The notes beneath the pieces were generated by a model that ran no database searches, was not told the DNA's origin, and worked only from the letters and a program-made list of their open reading frames with translations. From positions 4,079,645 through 4,143,644 of the forward strand of contig NC_085861.1 of NCBI RefSeq assembly GCF_034702125.1: a stretch of 64,000 bases of DNA, read 5' to 3'. Made by a program: the position numbers and the translations under genes. The stretch's first letter is position 1, and the number at the start of each line of letters is the position of its first letter. This document shows, piece by piece, positions 10,336 to 22,000 of the stretch. The DNA comes from Engraulis encrasicolus. Its lineage: Eukaryota; Chordata; Actinopteri; Clupeiformes; Engraulidae.

Positions 10336-10533
10336 CTCAGTGTGGAGCAGATGTGACTGGGAAGAATTCTGTGTATTGTTCCTGCTTATGGCGAACAACC
10401 AAAGGTAAAGCTATGGTCAACTGCCAGAGCTCATGGATACAATGCCATAAGGCGCAAACTTGTACTTTCCCCAATTTTGTACTTTGAAAAGTACAACATA
10501 GCATAGGCCTAGTTACAGTTCTGTATCATTTAA

Positions 10534-10812
10534 AGGGATACTGTCCCATTTTTGGAAATGAGCTTATTTTACACCTCCCCTTGAGTTAAATAATAGGGTT
10601 TGGCCGTCTCCTGTACTTTCAACTGTTCTCTGGGTATGGCAGTGCACATTTTACCTCCAAGCTAGCAGTTAACATTGATTCCTATGAGACCAGCTGGCGG
10701 CTAACTGGTCTCATAGGACTCAGTGAAAGTATAAGAGAAAGGTAAAACCCTATTATTTAACTCAAGGGGAGGTGTAAAATAAGCTTATTTCCAAAAATGG
10801 GACAGTATCACT
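10534..10812. mobile_element. piggyBac-like MITE upstream of Ly6 gene 1
   Basis: 279 bases flanked by TTAA on both sides (10530-10533, 10813-10816), with long inverted repeats starting AGGGATACTGTCCCATTTTT and a second central palindrome around CCTATGAGACCAG. TTAA target duplication is the piggyBac signature. Unit 2 carries it at 41299-41577. Confidence 0.82.
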
Positions 10813-10816
10813 TTAA

Positions 10817-11652
10817 GGTACAAGAAAAGGAATAATTTTGCGGTTTCAGATTTGTGCCCTTGTTAACCTCATGTACCGTTATTTCTGAGAATACATGGCA
10901 ATTTGCTTTGGGCCTATTGTTAACTGTCCAATGCTGGTATACAAATCAATTACATTGCCGTAAACAGATTTACAGTAAGAGCAAAAACTATGGAATCTTA
11001 CTTCATGTAAATTTTCATGACAAATGATATGACACAAAACATTGGTTACATTTTGAAAACCCAATGGAGATTTTAGAGGAATGTATTCAAACATTTTGGA
11101 ATTCCTTAAAATATTTTTTAATATCACTGACCAAAACTTTAATGCACATAGGAAAAAGCCTGTTGAGTAACTTGTTTTCCCTCTGTGTGTTTGTAACTGA
11201 TAAAGACTTGCCATCTTACAACTTTGCGGCAGCAAGCACAGTGAACTTAACAAAAAAAAACAAAAAAAATCCAATTTCCAATTTCTTTCCTAAAATCAGT
11301 TGAAATTACTTTTAACCAGAGGTGCCAAAAGTAAAAGTGCATTTGTGGTGTAATTACAACACTAGCACATGGCATTACATAGCTGTTACACCATTTACTG
11401 CACTGCACCTAAGGAGATGATAGATAGACTGTGTTGTTACTGAAAAACACTGAAAACCTAACAAGGACCCGCCACAAACTTGATCCAACCAGTGCAGAGT
11501 TAGCTCATCGTAAGACAAGTACACGGGTCTCCTTATTTCTCGGATAAGTAACTTGTGTTGGAGGGAAACTGTGTTTCTTTTTTTACTTTTACTTTTGACA
11601 CCTCTGCTTTTAACTAAATTTAATGCATTATGTTCACTTTTAGTACCTTTAG
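10817..11652. other. Spacer upstream of Ly6 gene 1
   Basis: Shared with unit 2 (41582-42390), mostly AT-rich, with two fairly long minus-strand open frames (10879-11274 and 11375-11761) that show no family motif and are not held in frame between copies. I see no gene here. Confidence 0.5.
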
Positions 11653-11912
11653 TACCTTTACCTCCTCTTAATGTATGTTCTCTACAAGTCTTCTGTTGTC
11701 CAGTCTTGCACTTTAAATGTGTGTATGAGCACTGTCTATGTCCATACTGTCTTGTGTCCATGTATGAGTACTGTCTATGTCTATACCGTCTATGTCCTTA
11801 CCTAGATTAGTCTATGTCTGCATGGGAAAGCAAGAAATGTAATTTCAAATTCTTTGTATGACCAGTGCATGTAAAGAAATTGACAATAAAACCTACTTGA
11901 CTTGACTAGTAA
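11653..11912 (+). mobile_element. Retroposon tail insertion, unit 1 only
   Basis: Absent from unit 2, where the sequence runs directly from tttagta to actg. It ends TTGACAATAAAACCTACTTG followed by ACTTGAC, a LINE/SINE-type 3' tail, and TAGTA occurs at both edges as a short target duplication. Confidence 0.6.
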
Positions 11913-11992
11913 CTGCTTTTCTTCAGGATCAGGAAACATTCACTCTTTCATTTGTGACTTATGCCTGACCAGATTACTTTTTTGCTGTTTAA

Positions 11993-13405
11993 CCCATTGA
12001 CGCCTAAGGCACCTACAAAAAAGAGTGCTGAATGCCTGAGCCCTTTTCAGTCCCTCCAGTTTTTCGCGATTCAGCGATCGCGTGGATTCATGCAAATTCA
12101 ATGATATTCCGCATAATTTGAACTGAATTTGAATGCATAAACTGAATACTGAATATTTAAAATACCATGAGTTACTGTTTTGTAAAATAAAACAACATTG
12201 ACTGCTTTATGAAGGAGTGAAACATAATCACTACGAATGCACTCCATTGTGGCTACAATTGCAGCTACAATATTGACTATAACTTATATTTAGGCATGTA
12301 GGCCTAGACAGTAGCATATGTACATTAATTATAGGCTACTGTATATATTGCAATCATACTCATATTATTGGTAAATAGTAGTAGAATAAGAATTTTCCAC
12401 AATACATCCAATACATTCTTATGGCCATAGAAAGTCAATGGTGTGCCAACTTGCCCCCTACACAACAGGACAGCACTCTTGACTGAAATCATGTTCTCCT
12501 GTTAGTTAACACCCGACATTACATAATTCCAGTTTTAATATCAAAGTATACCTAGATACCCTGTCTATCACACAGAATATTTTTATGTTTCTATTCCTTA
12601 CTATTAGCTTTCTAGAACTAATTTAGTGGAAGGTGCCGATTCTTAGTTTGGACATCACAAAAAAGAGAAGTTTCACTCACTGTAAGATTTTATAATCTTG
12701 ATCACTCTGAATTAGTTGGATTATCTCTATTCAAGATGGGCATCATGTTAGAGTTGAAATTTTGAAGATTGGACCTGTAATAGGCCAGAAAATGAGGGTG
12801 TGCCAACTTGCCCCTGTGCCTACTAGCCCCGGTCTCCCCTACCGGTAGGCTATACCCACAAGTATTTTTTCATAACGCGCAGTCCCGTTTTCCCCCGAAG
12901 TCGTTCTAAAATATCGACAGAGATTTATGAGTGTCGCGGCCATGATTTTTTTTTACACATTGGACGCACTGGCTTACAAGACGCTCTGGCAGTTTTTGAC
13001 AATATTTTATTATTCTATTAAATAGGAAGTGTGTTTCTGAATCTCTCTCTCTGCTTAGACTGATTGTGGTTTTCATTTACCAATGTGTCGCCACAAAATC
13101 AGACATTTTGACCGCAAAAATCACAAAATCCCAGTGCAAAATGCTGGAGGGACTGCCTTTTTAAGAAAAGCTGCCCTCAGCCTATAAAAACCTAAATATC
13201 TCAGCTTCTGAAGCACATAAAAACATGCAATAAGAAGGCATTTAAACGCTAAGACCCTCATCTTTCATTAGAATGTGCTCATTCATCTCAGACAAGCAAA
13301 GACTTTTAATAAAGTTGTCTCAAATCTCACGAGCCTGAATGTTGCGTAATGCAGCTCCAGGCGCCAGGGCCAATGTTGCGCAACGCAACATCAGGCATCA
13401 ATGGG
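11993..13405. mobile_element. piggyBac-like 1.4-kb element, unit 1 only
   Basis: Inverted ends CCCATTGACGCCT / AGGCATCAATGGG, with TTAA on both sides (11989-11992, 13406-13409). Unit 2 has the uninterrupted site (gctgtttaagaatgac near 42468). No transposase frame is visible, so it is non-autonomous. Confidence 0.85.
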
Positions 13406-13436
13406 TTAAGAATGACATGGAAGCTTCACTCTTACG

Positions 13437-13554
13437 CTGAATCTCAAATGGTGCGCTTGTGTACTTCAGTGTTCATGTTTCAGTGTGTATGGCGTTCAGG
13501 TACGCACTGAAAGATAGTGTCCGAAGTGCACAAGTGCACCATTCGAGATCCAAC
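13437..13554. mobile_element. Short inverted-repeat element
   Basis: About 118 bases whose ends read GAATCTCAAATGGTGCGCTT and its approximate reverse complement. Unit 2 has it at 42553-42671. Confidence 0.55.
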
Positions 13555-13992
13555 TTTAGTCTCTTACACTATAGTAGTTCTTCAATATGGCTAATATGGC
13601 TAGTAGACGCCTGTGATTCAAATGGGGCCACCTGAAATGCCTAGGAGGGAATAAATTAATACTAAAAATATATAATAATAATAAATAAATATATATGTAT
13701 AAATATAATATATTACAATTAATACTCTGAATGCAGAATACAGAATAAAATCTTACACTTTTTGAAATAAATAGTATTAATAGTATTAACTCTTTTTTTT
13801 TGGTTGTGAAAAAATGTGTATGGGGTCCCCAGAATTTTGAGAAGTCAAAATGAGGTCTCGGCCAAAAACGGTTGGGAATCGCTGACATACACTGACCTGT
13901 GGAAGGGTAAACTTACCGCTGCCCAAGTATAAGTAAAGGACAATGAGCCCTACTTGAATTAAAATGAAGAAGATAAAACTGCTCTAACTTAC

Positions 13993-14060
13993 CTTGTGAC
14001 AGTTCTTCCCCACCAAGTCAGAATGAGCTTCTTGTGTCGTGCCTTGTTACTAATGTAGCC
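13993..14060 (-). other. Second copy of the MS4A non-coding first exon, upstream of Ly6 gene 1
   Basis: Carries the same donor (CACAAG then gtaagt) and the same flanking sequence as the MS4A first exon at 4582, and the similarity continues about 0.5 kb upstream. It lies 3.7 kb upstream of the Ly6 gene 1 ATG in the same orientation, with no MS4A coding exon between. It could serve Ly6 as promoter and first exon, or be a relic. Confidence 0.5.
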
Positions 14061-14979
14061 TACAGCACCAGTTCCACATGTATGTGGTTGCAATGTGGCC
14101 TTGTCGTGTGGCTAGCACAATAGCCAGAGACAACAGGACTGCGTCTCGTGTCTAGTTCATGGAAAACATGCCAATGTGGTTATAGGGGTGACCTATTTAC
14201 ACGAGCAATGAAGAAAAAAACGCACACCGATGACCTATTTACACTGGACTGGTTTCAGTCAAACTCATGCAAGTTGCAAAAGGTGTACAAAGTGGTCTGA
14301 GGGTGTAGTGTAGATATGAGCATATCAAACCACACCATCATACCAGTACCATTTATTATTAAAATCTTGGTATATGAAAAAAGCTGGAACACTAAAAGAA
14401 TGACACTTTTCAACATTTTCAGGAACACTTATATGATTGATTGACACTTTTTGGTGTAAATGGCAGGCCTGTAGTGAGCAGCGAATCCTTTTCAAATACT
14501 GTAGACCACAATGGAAAAAACACTCCTGAACTGGGCTGAGCTGGGACACAAATTCAGGCCGGGCGTTTTCAGCCAAGATCGGTCCGCCAGGCATTGAGAG
14601 AGATAATGAAGTCTGTGGCAAGATTATAAATCATCTATTGTGAACTATTTTTACCACAACAGCCCTCTTAAGCGGTATAAATTTGTTGTTACCAGAATGG
14701 CAATGACCAAGTCTTGGTGCATTACTAAAGGCCCTGTGTCACTATGGCAGTTATCTTTTCAAAGATTTTAAGACCTCTAATATGAACTATTTTTATCACA
14801 ACAGATACATTTGTTGTTACCAGAATGGCAATGACTCAAGTCTTGGTGCATTACTAAAGGCCCTGTGTCATGTCAGTGTCACTATGGTAGTTATCTTTTC
14901 AATGACTATTACAGCGTGCCATTGGAGGTACGGCGTGCATTAAGGGGCTACATCTGACTCACATAGAGGTCTGCTGTTG

Positions 14980-15055
14980 CTGAATAAGAACTGATACCAC
15001 TACATTGAGGGGAGGAGCAGGCCAAAATCATCAACAGTCCACTGGGCAAATGCCC
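14980..15055. repeat. 58-base minisatellite, single unit in unit 1
   Basis: One copy of the motif CTGATACCACTACATTGAGG ... ATCATCAACAGTCCACTGG. The same place has four units in unit 2 and five in unit 3. Confidence 0.8.
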
Positions 15056-15106
15056 TTTATACCTTATGGCCAGTGCAGCCAAGCTTGTGGCAGAGAGGCC
15101 TAGTGC

Positions 15107-15148
15107 CACACACACACACGCACACACACAAACACACACAGCCACGCA

Positions 15149-15180
<32 letters not shown>

Positions 15181-15185
15181 CACAC
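15107..15185. repeat. CA microsatellite (left flank of retroelement)
   Basis: Runs of CA with interspersed CGCA; it abuts the 3' end of the retroelement at 15186. Confidence 0.9.
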
Positions 15186-16688
15186 TTGATTACTTTTATT
15201 TGGACCCAAGAGACAAGCATTAAGGTACAAGATCCAAATATTTTGGAATAGGCTATTGACAGGCTGGCAGATTTTAAAAGACTTACACACTTACTTATGC
15301 CAACATTGTTGTTACAAAAGATGATACATCATTCAAGGATAAACATAACATCTTCGTCTCCATATTTGCATGCTACCTATTATAGCTGAAACAGAGCACA
15401 ATTTTGCCAGTGTTGTTGCGCTCCCTTTCTGCAGTCCCGCAATCTGCAGCCGTCTGACAACATTCTTATGTATGTGGGCTAAGCTACCAAAAATTAGGAC
15501 TATTAATTTGCATTGATATCCAAGCTGGAGGATGTGTTCCTGTAATGGTTGGTAGCTCAGTAGCTTGGAATAATAGCAGGTGTCCAATAAGCACAGAATT
15601 ATCTGAAGTGTTTACCATTACAATGTCTGGAGTATTTGGGATGTTTTTAAAATAGTCATTATCAACATCATGGTTATGGTTAAACCAGTCCATTTTCACA
15701 GTATTGTGTAGGAAAAAATTGCAGTCATATCCAATGTTAACGTTTTTCAAGTCTTTTGCAACCAGACTGACAAGGCGGTCGTGCCTGGCCACATACTGTC
15801 CTTTGTAATAATGGCATCCATTTACAATGTGGGCTACAGTTTCATTCTCGTGACCATGTGTAAGCCATATGCAATTTGGGTTGAATTGTGAGGGGTTGTT
15901 GCCAAATTGTATCTAGTTGGGAGGCATTGTAGTCTTGCTTTGATTACAAAAATGAGGATTTCTTCTGATATGGACTTGTTTTTTAGGACAGAATGTTATA
16001 CTGACTGGTCAGCAGATTGAAGGTGCGCTAACTTCCCCAGTAATTTTAGACTTTTCCAATGTTGCACATTTTGTTCTTGTTTGTGATGTAGGAGGGAATG
16101 TCTAATGTTCTTAATTTGTAGTTGGCAGGGTGAGGTATTTGAATTCAAAACCACCAGGGTGGATATCTGATGATTAGATACGTCTTCTAGCGCTACGGCT
16201 GTTCCATCGGGTCCCAACCAGTTGAGTTCTACTCCTGTGCGTTGGCAAAGGTCGTTTAGATCAATCCAGTCAGAGTGCACGACAAATCCCGCCGCCTTGA
16301 TGTCCAATTTTCTGTTTTGTTTCAGTCTGAACCCGAGGAACTGGGGCTCATTTGTGGAGGCAGCAGGTATTTTGCGTCGCTGTAGATGTAGGAGAAGCGA
16401 TTCACGTGACAGCTGTCTGACTGCTGGGTCGTCGTTGTTCAACATGTTGATCAGATGGGCAATCTTAACAGAGGTGTAAAGCCATTCAATATTTGGGACG
16501 CCTCGGCCCCCAATTCTGCGCGGTTGGTGAATAATGTCCTGTGTAGTATGACTGTTAAGTCCAAGCCATTTTATAACATGGTCAGCGTCTGCTGTGCGAT
16601 GTGGACGTTAGGGAAAAGGTGCTGGATTTTAGCTACGGCTATGACACTAATTGCTTCAATTTTCATCATGATGGGGAGGGGAGAAGAC
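15186..16688 (-). mobile_element. Non-LTR retrotransposon fragment with restriction-like endonuclease
   Basis: Minus-strand frames broken by frameshifts read, in order, IKWLGLNSH ... RRIGGRGVPN (post-RT region), a 16445-15996 block, then a zinc-knuckle-like segment CIWLTHGHENETVAHIVNGC and a stretch with TPDIVMVN, which matches the PD motif of the restriction-like endonuclease of the R2/R4/NeSL/Hero group of LINEs. The 5' part with the polymerase core is missing. Its 3' end joins CA repeats at 15185 and its 5' end joins CA repeats at 16689, so it looks inserted into a CA tract. The block is nearly unchanged in unit 2. Confidence 0.75.
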
Positions 16689-16834
<146 letters not shown>

Positions 16835-17058
16835 TAGGCTACATAAAATATGTGCTCAGTTGCTTTGTTGCAATCTCTTTCTTCTGTGGAAAACCTGTTA
16901 GGCCAAACCTGTTCCACCTCAGTGCTGCAGTGAAGCAATGTGTGCATGTAGTCAATACGAGGTGACAACAACAACAGCCCAATGTGCTTTAGTTAGTTAG
17001 CATTCTTGTTAGTCTTTCCTCACTCTCTCAATCACCTCATATCAGGAGCTGTTAAAGG

Positions 17059-17198
17059 TAGAGATGCACTGGATCCAGGATCCGGTTCCGGATCCGGCAG
17101 GATAATAGGCTTTCTCACAGGGTCCACGTCCGGCAGGCTCTTAAGCAGTGGATCCGGTATCCGGTAGGATCCTAAAAATAAGGATCTGGTGCATCTCT
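17059..17198. mobile_element. GGATCC-rich MITE
   Basis: Inverse-orientation relative of the element at 6073-6213, with TAGAGATG at the left and CATCTCT at the right. Confidence 0.7.
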
Positions 17199-17429
17199 CG
17201 TTTTTACGTAGCCTGATGGAGTAGTAGAGGTAGTGTTGCCACATGTCCAGGTTTTTCCTGGATTGTCCCGGTTTTTATGGTCTGTCCCGGTAAATTCCTG
17301 GACTGTCCCGATTTTTTATGATGCACAGCTTCATATTAACCCATTGAAATAAACACATATCATTAATGATTCGTGCTCGCGCATCAATGCGTCCAGAATT
17401 ATTACCACTGAAATGTGGCAACCCTAAGT

Positions 17430-18240
17430 AGAGGTTAAATGCGGGGTACCACAAGGAAGTTGTTTGGGCCCGTTAATGTTCTCCATCTTCACCAATGACC
17501 TTCCATTTACTATAAAAGATGCCAAAGGCTGCAATGTATGCAGATGACCCAACAGTGTATGGCATCCACCAAATACACATCAGCTCTCACAGAGATGAAA
17601 ACAGTGATTAGTGCCTCGGTTCTGAGTCAGGTGGACTACTGTAACATAGTATGGTCTAATAAATGTATGTAGAACACATCTAGCTACACTTCAGGTAGTG
17701 CAAAACAAGGCAGCAAGACAAGTCCTCCAATGCTCACAATACACCAGCATTATATGCACTTTTCTTTACACTGGCTAAAAGTTGAGGATATATTTAGGTT
17801 AGGTTAGGTTAGGTTAGGTTAGGTTAGGTTTCTTTATTAGTCTCCACGAAGGAGAAATTTGCTTTGGAGACAGGGAGGTTGCAGCATCATAAAAAACACA
17901 TAGAACACATAGGACACATGACACCAACACAGAAAAACAAACAACAGTAAAACAATAGAAGAAAAACAGTGACTTTATAGTGACTTTATTGACCTTAACA
18001 CGGGCAATTTAAGATAATAAACCCCCTCTGAAACAACATAGCAGATTCTGTATAGCTTCTAACACTCATATTTATAATACAAGGTCTGCAACGACAGGAG
18101 CATTTGTAGTACCCTCTGCTAACACTAATGCCCTACTGTAGCGAACACTGGGATACAGAGCAATCACTGGATGGAACAGTATGCCAACTTTTATCAGAGA
18201 AATATGTTCTAAATCCAGTTTTAAAAAAATAAATCAATAA
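17430..18240 (+). mobile_element. LINE reverse-transcriptase remnant, interrupted
   Basis: Plus-strand pieces read CGVPQGSCLGPLMFSIFTND, a YADD-like catalytic region, then SQVDYCNIVWSN and HWLKVEDIF; after an interruption (about 17801-18050) it resumes with YNTRSATTGAFVVPSANTN and YRAITGWNSMPTFIREI. These match the catalytic and C-terminal parts of LINE polymerases. Stops and frameshifts make it a relic. Unit 2 has it at about 46660-47440. Confidence 0.75.
17800..18050 (-). mobile_element. Retroposon with GGTTA pentamer tail nested in the LINE
   Basis: Begins with about eight GGTTA repeats (17800-17840) followed by TTTCTTTATTAGTCTCCACG, which on the minus strand reads as a retroposon 3' end with a TAACC tail. 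The unit 2 copy has about half as many pentamers. Confidence 0.55.
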
Positions 18241-18625
18241 AAAAAAAACAAGTTAAGACACTTTTAGGAAATAGTTATTTTTAAGATGGTTGATATTGAT
18301 AAATTGATATTTATTAGCAGATTGCAGTCAATTGTGTATTTTGAAGGTCTTTTGCTTCTATACTGTAATATGTTGTTGTATTGATTCTTTGCATAATCTT
18401 TAGTTGCAATTTTTAATACTTTTAGTTGTAACTTTTAATAATGGGGATCCAACAAAAACAAGATAAACAAGCGATGTGTTCATGTAAACAGTACATAATA
18501 CATGTAAACAGTACATATGCTATATGAGCTCATATCAGGAGCTGTGATTTCATAGTAGGCCTGGGTATTAAAAAGCTATCGGTGGTACATTCCCTGCATC
18601 TGCTTAAAGAGTAACATCAGACAGT

Positions 18626-18775
18626 CCTGCATTGTACTGTACTGCAATGTACGGTAACGTAGGCTACTGTACTGTACTGTACTGCAATGTACCGTAACGC
18701 AGGCTACTGTACTGTACTGTATCACACTGCTGTACTGTGCTGTGGCTGTGCTGCAATGTCAAGTACTGTATATTC
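18626..18775. repeat. GTACT-rich minisatellite (short allele)
   Basis: Repeats of CTGTACTGTACTGCAATGTA joined to CGTAACGTAGGCTA, just beyond the polyadenylation signals of MS4A gene 2. The unit 2 array is about five times longer. Confidence 0.85.
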
Positions 18776-18832
18776 ATGGATTATAAAGTGGAAACTAAAT
18801 ATAAAATCAAAAATATAAGCTAAGACACACAT

Positions 18833-18842
18833 TTTATTTATT
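18833..18842 (-). terminator. Polyadenylation signal(s) of MS4A gene 2
   Basis: Two overlapping AATAAA motifs on the minus strand about 180 bases past the stop codon; conserved at 48696-48701 beside gene 3. Confidence 0.55.
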
Positions 18843-18942
18843 TACATTTAATGTAAAAAAAATCTGACAGTCTCCAATTCAATGCCATATGCAGGCTCCT
18901 GAGTAGTTATTTTATTTGTCAGGTTTGGGGCAGATCTTGACC

Positions 18943-19022
18943 TCTCCTCCTCAGGCCCTCAGCTCTTGTCCTCTCCTCCTCAGGCCCTCAGATCTTGACC
19001 TCTCCTCCTCAGGCCCTCAGCT
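18943..19022 (-). repeat. Triplicated 35-base repeat at the end of MS4A gene 2
   Basis: The motif CTCCTCAGGCCCTCAG plus (A/C)TCTTG occurs three times here but once beside gene 3 (48810-48834). It covers the end of the coding sequence and the start of the 3' UTR. Confidence 0.8.
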
Positions 19023-19070
19023 CTTGCTGTAAGCAGGAGGCTCCACGGTGGGTGGGAAGGCAGCAGGTGT
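19009..19070 (-). CDS. MS4A gene 2, last exon
   Basis: Acceptor ttttccag at 19071. Joined in the predicted phase it gives a 20-residue ending with stop at 19009-19011; in phase 0 it would give TPAAFPPTVEPPAYSKS with stop at 19017-19019, as in gene 3. Confidence 0.6.
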
Positions 19071-22000
19071 CTGGAAAAGGAATACACAGGAAGGAAGCAG
19101 GTTGATCTACAGTAGTATTTCTCAACGGGGGCCATACAGCCCCCCAGGGGGCTTTAGGGAGCCCTGGGGGGGGGGGATACAGTTGAGAGAGGATGGTGCT
19201 TAGTTGGCATAGGGAGTATTAGTCCACTGAAATATTTAAATAGTAATGGGGGCGTTGGCAGGCTCAGGATGTGGTCGAGGGGGATGCCCAGGAGGCGTTT
19301 GTTCAAAAAAGGTTGAGAACCACTGATCTACACCCATACATTTATTATTTTCGCCAGAAGGTTATGTTTTGCCCGCCGTGTATTTATTTGTGAATATGTC
19401 TGTCTGTTTGTTTGTACTTCGTATAACTCAGACAGAACTGAGCCGATTTTTATGAAATTTAGTGAGATGATTGGTCATGACCCAAGGAACAATTGATTAG
19501 TTTTGGGCAGAGCCATCTAATAACAGAGTTGCGCAAACCGGGGACCAGGAAGTCGGTTGGTGATGTGATTCGCGTAGATTAAAATGTTTCTTAACAGTAA
19601 ACTTCTGTTCGTTGGAAACTAACACAGAACCATCACATACCAAACAAAGATTAAGTACAAACAAATTACACGACCTTTACCACATTTTCTGTGTTATACC
19701 GCCACCTCCTGGAACTAAGTAACTTCTAATAGAACTAAAGTCAATGGGGATTTCCATGTTAACTCTCCGTGAGGCTCCATGAGAGCCGCCATTGCTGTGG
19801 AAAGATTGGTCCATAGAGGTCTATGGGAGTGGCGTAACTCTGTTATTAGATGGCTCTGGTTTTTGGGAGTGATTGGGTCAAAGGTCAAGGTCAAAATGTT
19901 TGTTTGTACTTCGTATAACTCAGACAGAACTGAGCCGATTTTTATGAAATTTAGTGGGATGATTGGTCATGACCCAAGGAACAATCGATTAGTTTTTGGG
20001 AGTGATTGGGTCAAAGGTCAAGGTCAAAATGTTTGTTTGTACTTTGTATAACTCAGACAGAACTGAGCCGATTTTTATGAAATTTAGTGAGATGGTTGGT
20101 CATGACCCAAGGAACAATTGATTCGTTTTTGGGAGTGATTAGGTCAAAGGTCAAGGACAAGGTCACGAAAAGGTCAAAAACGTAAATTGAGCAGATTTTT
20201 ATGAAATTTAGTGGGATGATTGGTCATGACCCAAGGAACAATCGATTACTTTTTGGGAATGATTGGGTCAAAGGTCAAGGTCACGAAAAGGTCAAAAACG
20301 TAAATTCAGCCGATTTTTATGACATTTAGTGGGATGATTGGTCATGACCCAAGGAACAATCGATTACTTTATGGGAGTGATTGGGTCAAAGGTCAAGGTC
20401 ACGAAAAGGGAAAAAACGTAAATTGCGCCGATTTTCATGAAATTTACTGGGATGATTGGTCATGACCCAAGGAACAATCGATTACTTTTTGGGAGTGATT
20501 GGGTCAAAGCTCAAAGCCAAGGTCACGAAAAGGTCAAAAACGTTTTTCTTTGCCAAGCACTATATGCCAGAACAACGTGTGCATGCTGAATTGAATAAGA
20601 GGTCAAGACTGGGCCAAAAATGTAATATTATGATATTCCAGTCCGATTTAAATGAAACTAACACCAAAATTTGGAGAATGTTATGCCCCACACTCTGAAG
20701 ATGGCCAGAAAAAAATAAGTGGCGTAGGCGAAGGTTTGCGCTCTACCGAGTGCCCATTCTAGTTTAACAATAGATGGTGGCACGTATGCGGATATTTTTA
20801 AATGTGGATTTAAAAAAGAAAAAGAAAATCTTTTATGTATATCTGTAAACACAACATATGGATAAAAATAAAATGGAAACTCAATTGTGATAGGTAGGCT
20901 AGCTTACACTTAAGTCCCCTGAAAGGAACAGTCAGCCCTTTTTTTGATTTTCACATAATTGCAGTATTTCCATAGCCTCGCGCCCCATCCTACGTACTCC
21001 CGCCAAGACACTTGGCTCCGCACTACGTCTGGTACCTGTCCTCTGTGGAGCGATGTTGACCGGTAGGATTTTCACCGGTGTTCTGACAAACGTCCCTACA
21101 TTGTAATTTTATCTTATTTAGGATGTTCTGTCAGACATGTCTGTTAAACGGTCCTACATCGCCATAGATAGACGTCAGACATGTTTGTTCAACAACTTAG
21201 AAGTTAAATCCTGATTTTTCCGAAAATGCCCTTCCTGCTTCCTGCAATCGCGTCAGATCAAACAAAGACCAGACCATGAATACGAAATGGAAATGGTAGT
21301 ATTATGGGATGGTCAGGACCAGGCTAGTATTTCCAAGTATTACTCATGAATGTGCATATAATTTTCTTCTCAGTGTTTTCAGTAGGCCTACTTAGATGTA
21401 TTGGTATCAGAATTATTAGCACATCTTAGCATAATCACTGGAAGTGAATGGGAGGATCAAGCATCAAGGCACAAGTGATCACAGGACGGCATTAATGTAA
21501 ATAGCTGTTTTGCATGAATTTTACATTCATTTTAGAGTACTTTATAAGTTCATTTGATGATGTTTTGTTTGTTCCTATAGACTTGCATTGTTATGCATAG
21601 ATTTGGGTATACTGTTAAACTAGGCAATGCAAACACATACAGAATATCCTATTATATTTTACCGGGACGTCCAGTACATATGAGCAATTTCTTGAAATTA
21701 GGTGGATTCTGTTTTTTTGTAAGGGTTTTTTTAACACTCTGTTTATGTGTAGGCCTAAACGAGAGGCAGAGACTGATGTGTTTCCAAAAATATCCATATC
21801 TGTGTAAACAGCCTCTAATGTTCCTGGTGTACCTGAGAGGTGGCCAGTGGAGTAGCAGACAGGTGGACAGGAAGGGGAGGAGCCCTGGTTGGGAAGGTAC
21901 ATCACCTGCGGAAAAGAAGACAGCAGTTATAATATCACTCTAAAACCTATTTGCTGTGAATGTCATGAGCTAATATCGTGGTGGCGTGGACGAATGGAGA

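Noticed and set aside
15484..16445. Minus-strand frames of 102 and 149 codons as host genes
   Set aside because: Motifs and order match the C-terminal part of a non-LTR retrotransposon; frames are broken.
17800..17840. Interstitial telomere sequence
   Set aside because: The unit is a pentamer, not the vertebrate TTAGGG, and it is attached to a retroposon end.
19861..20545. Regular direct repeats resembling a CRISPR array
   Set aside because: Units of about 110 bases with no unique spacers in an animal genome; this is the interior of a transposon.
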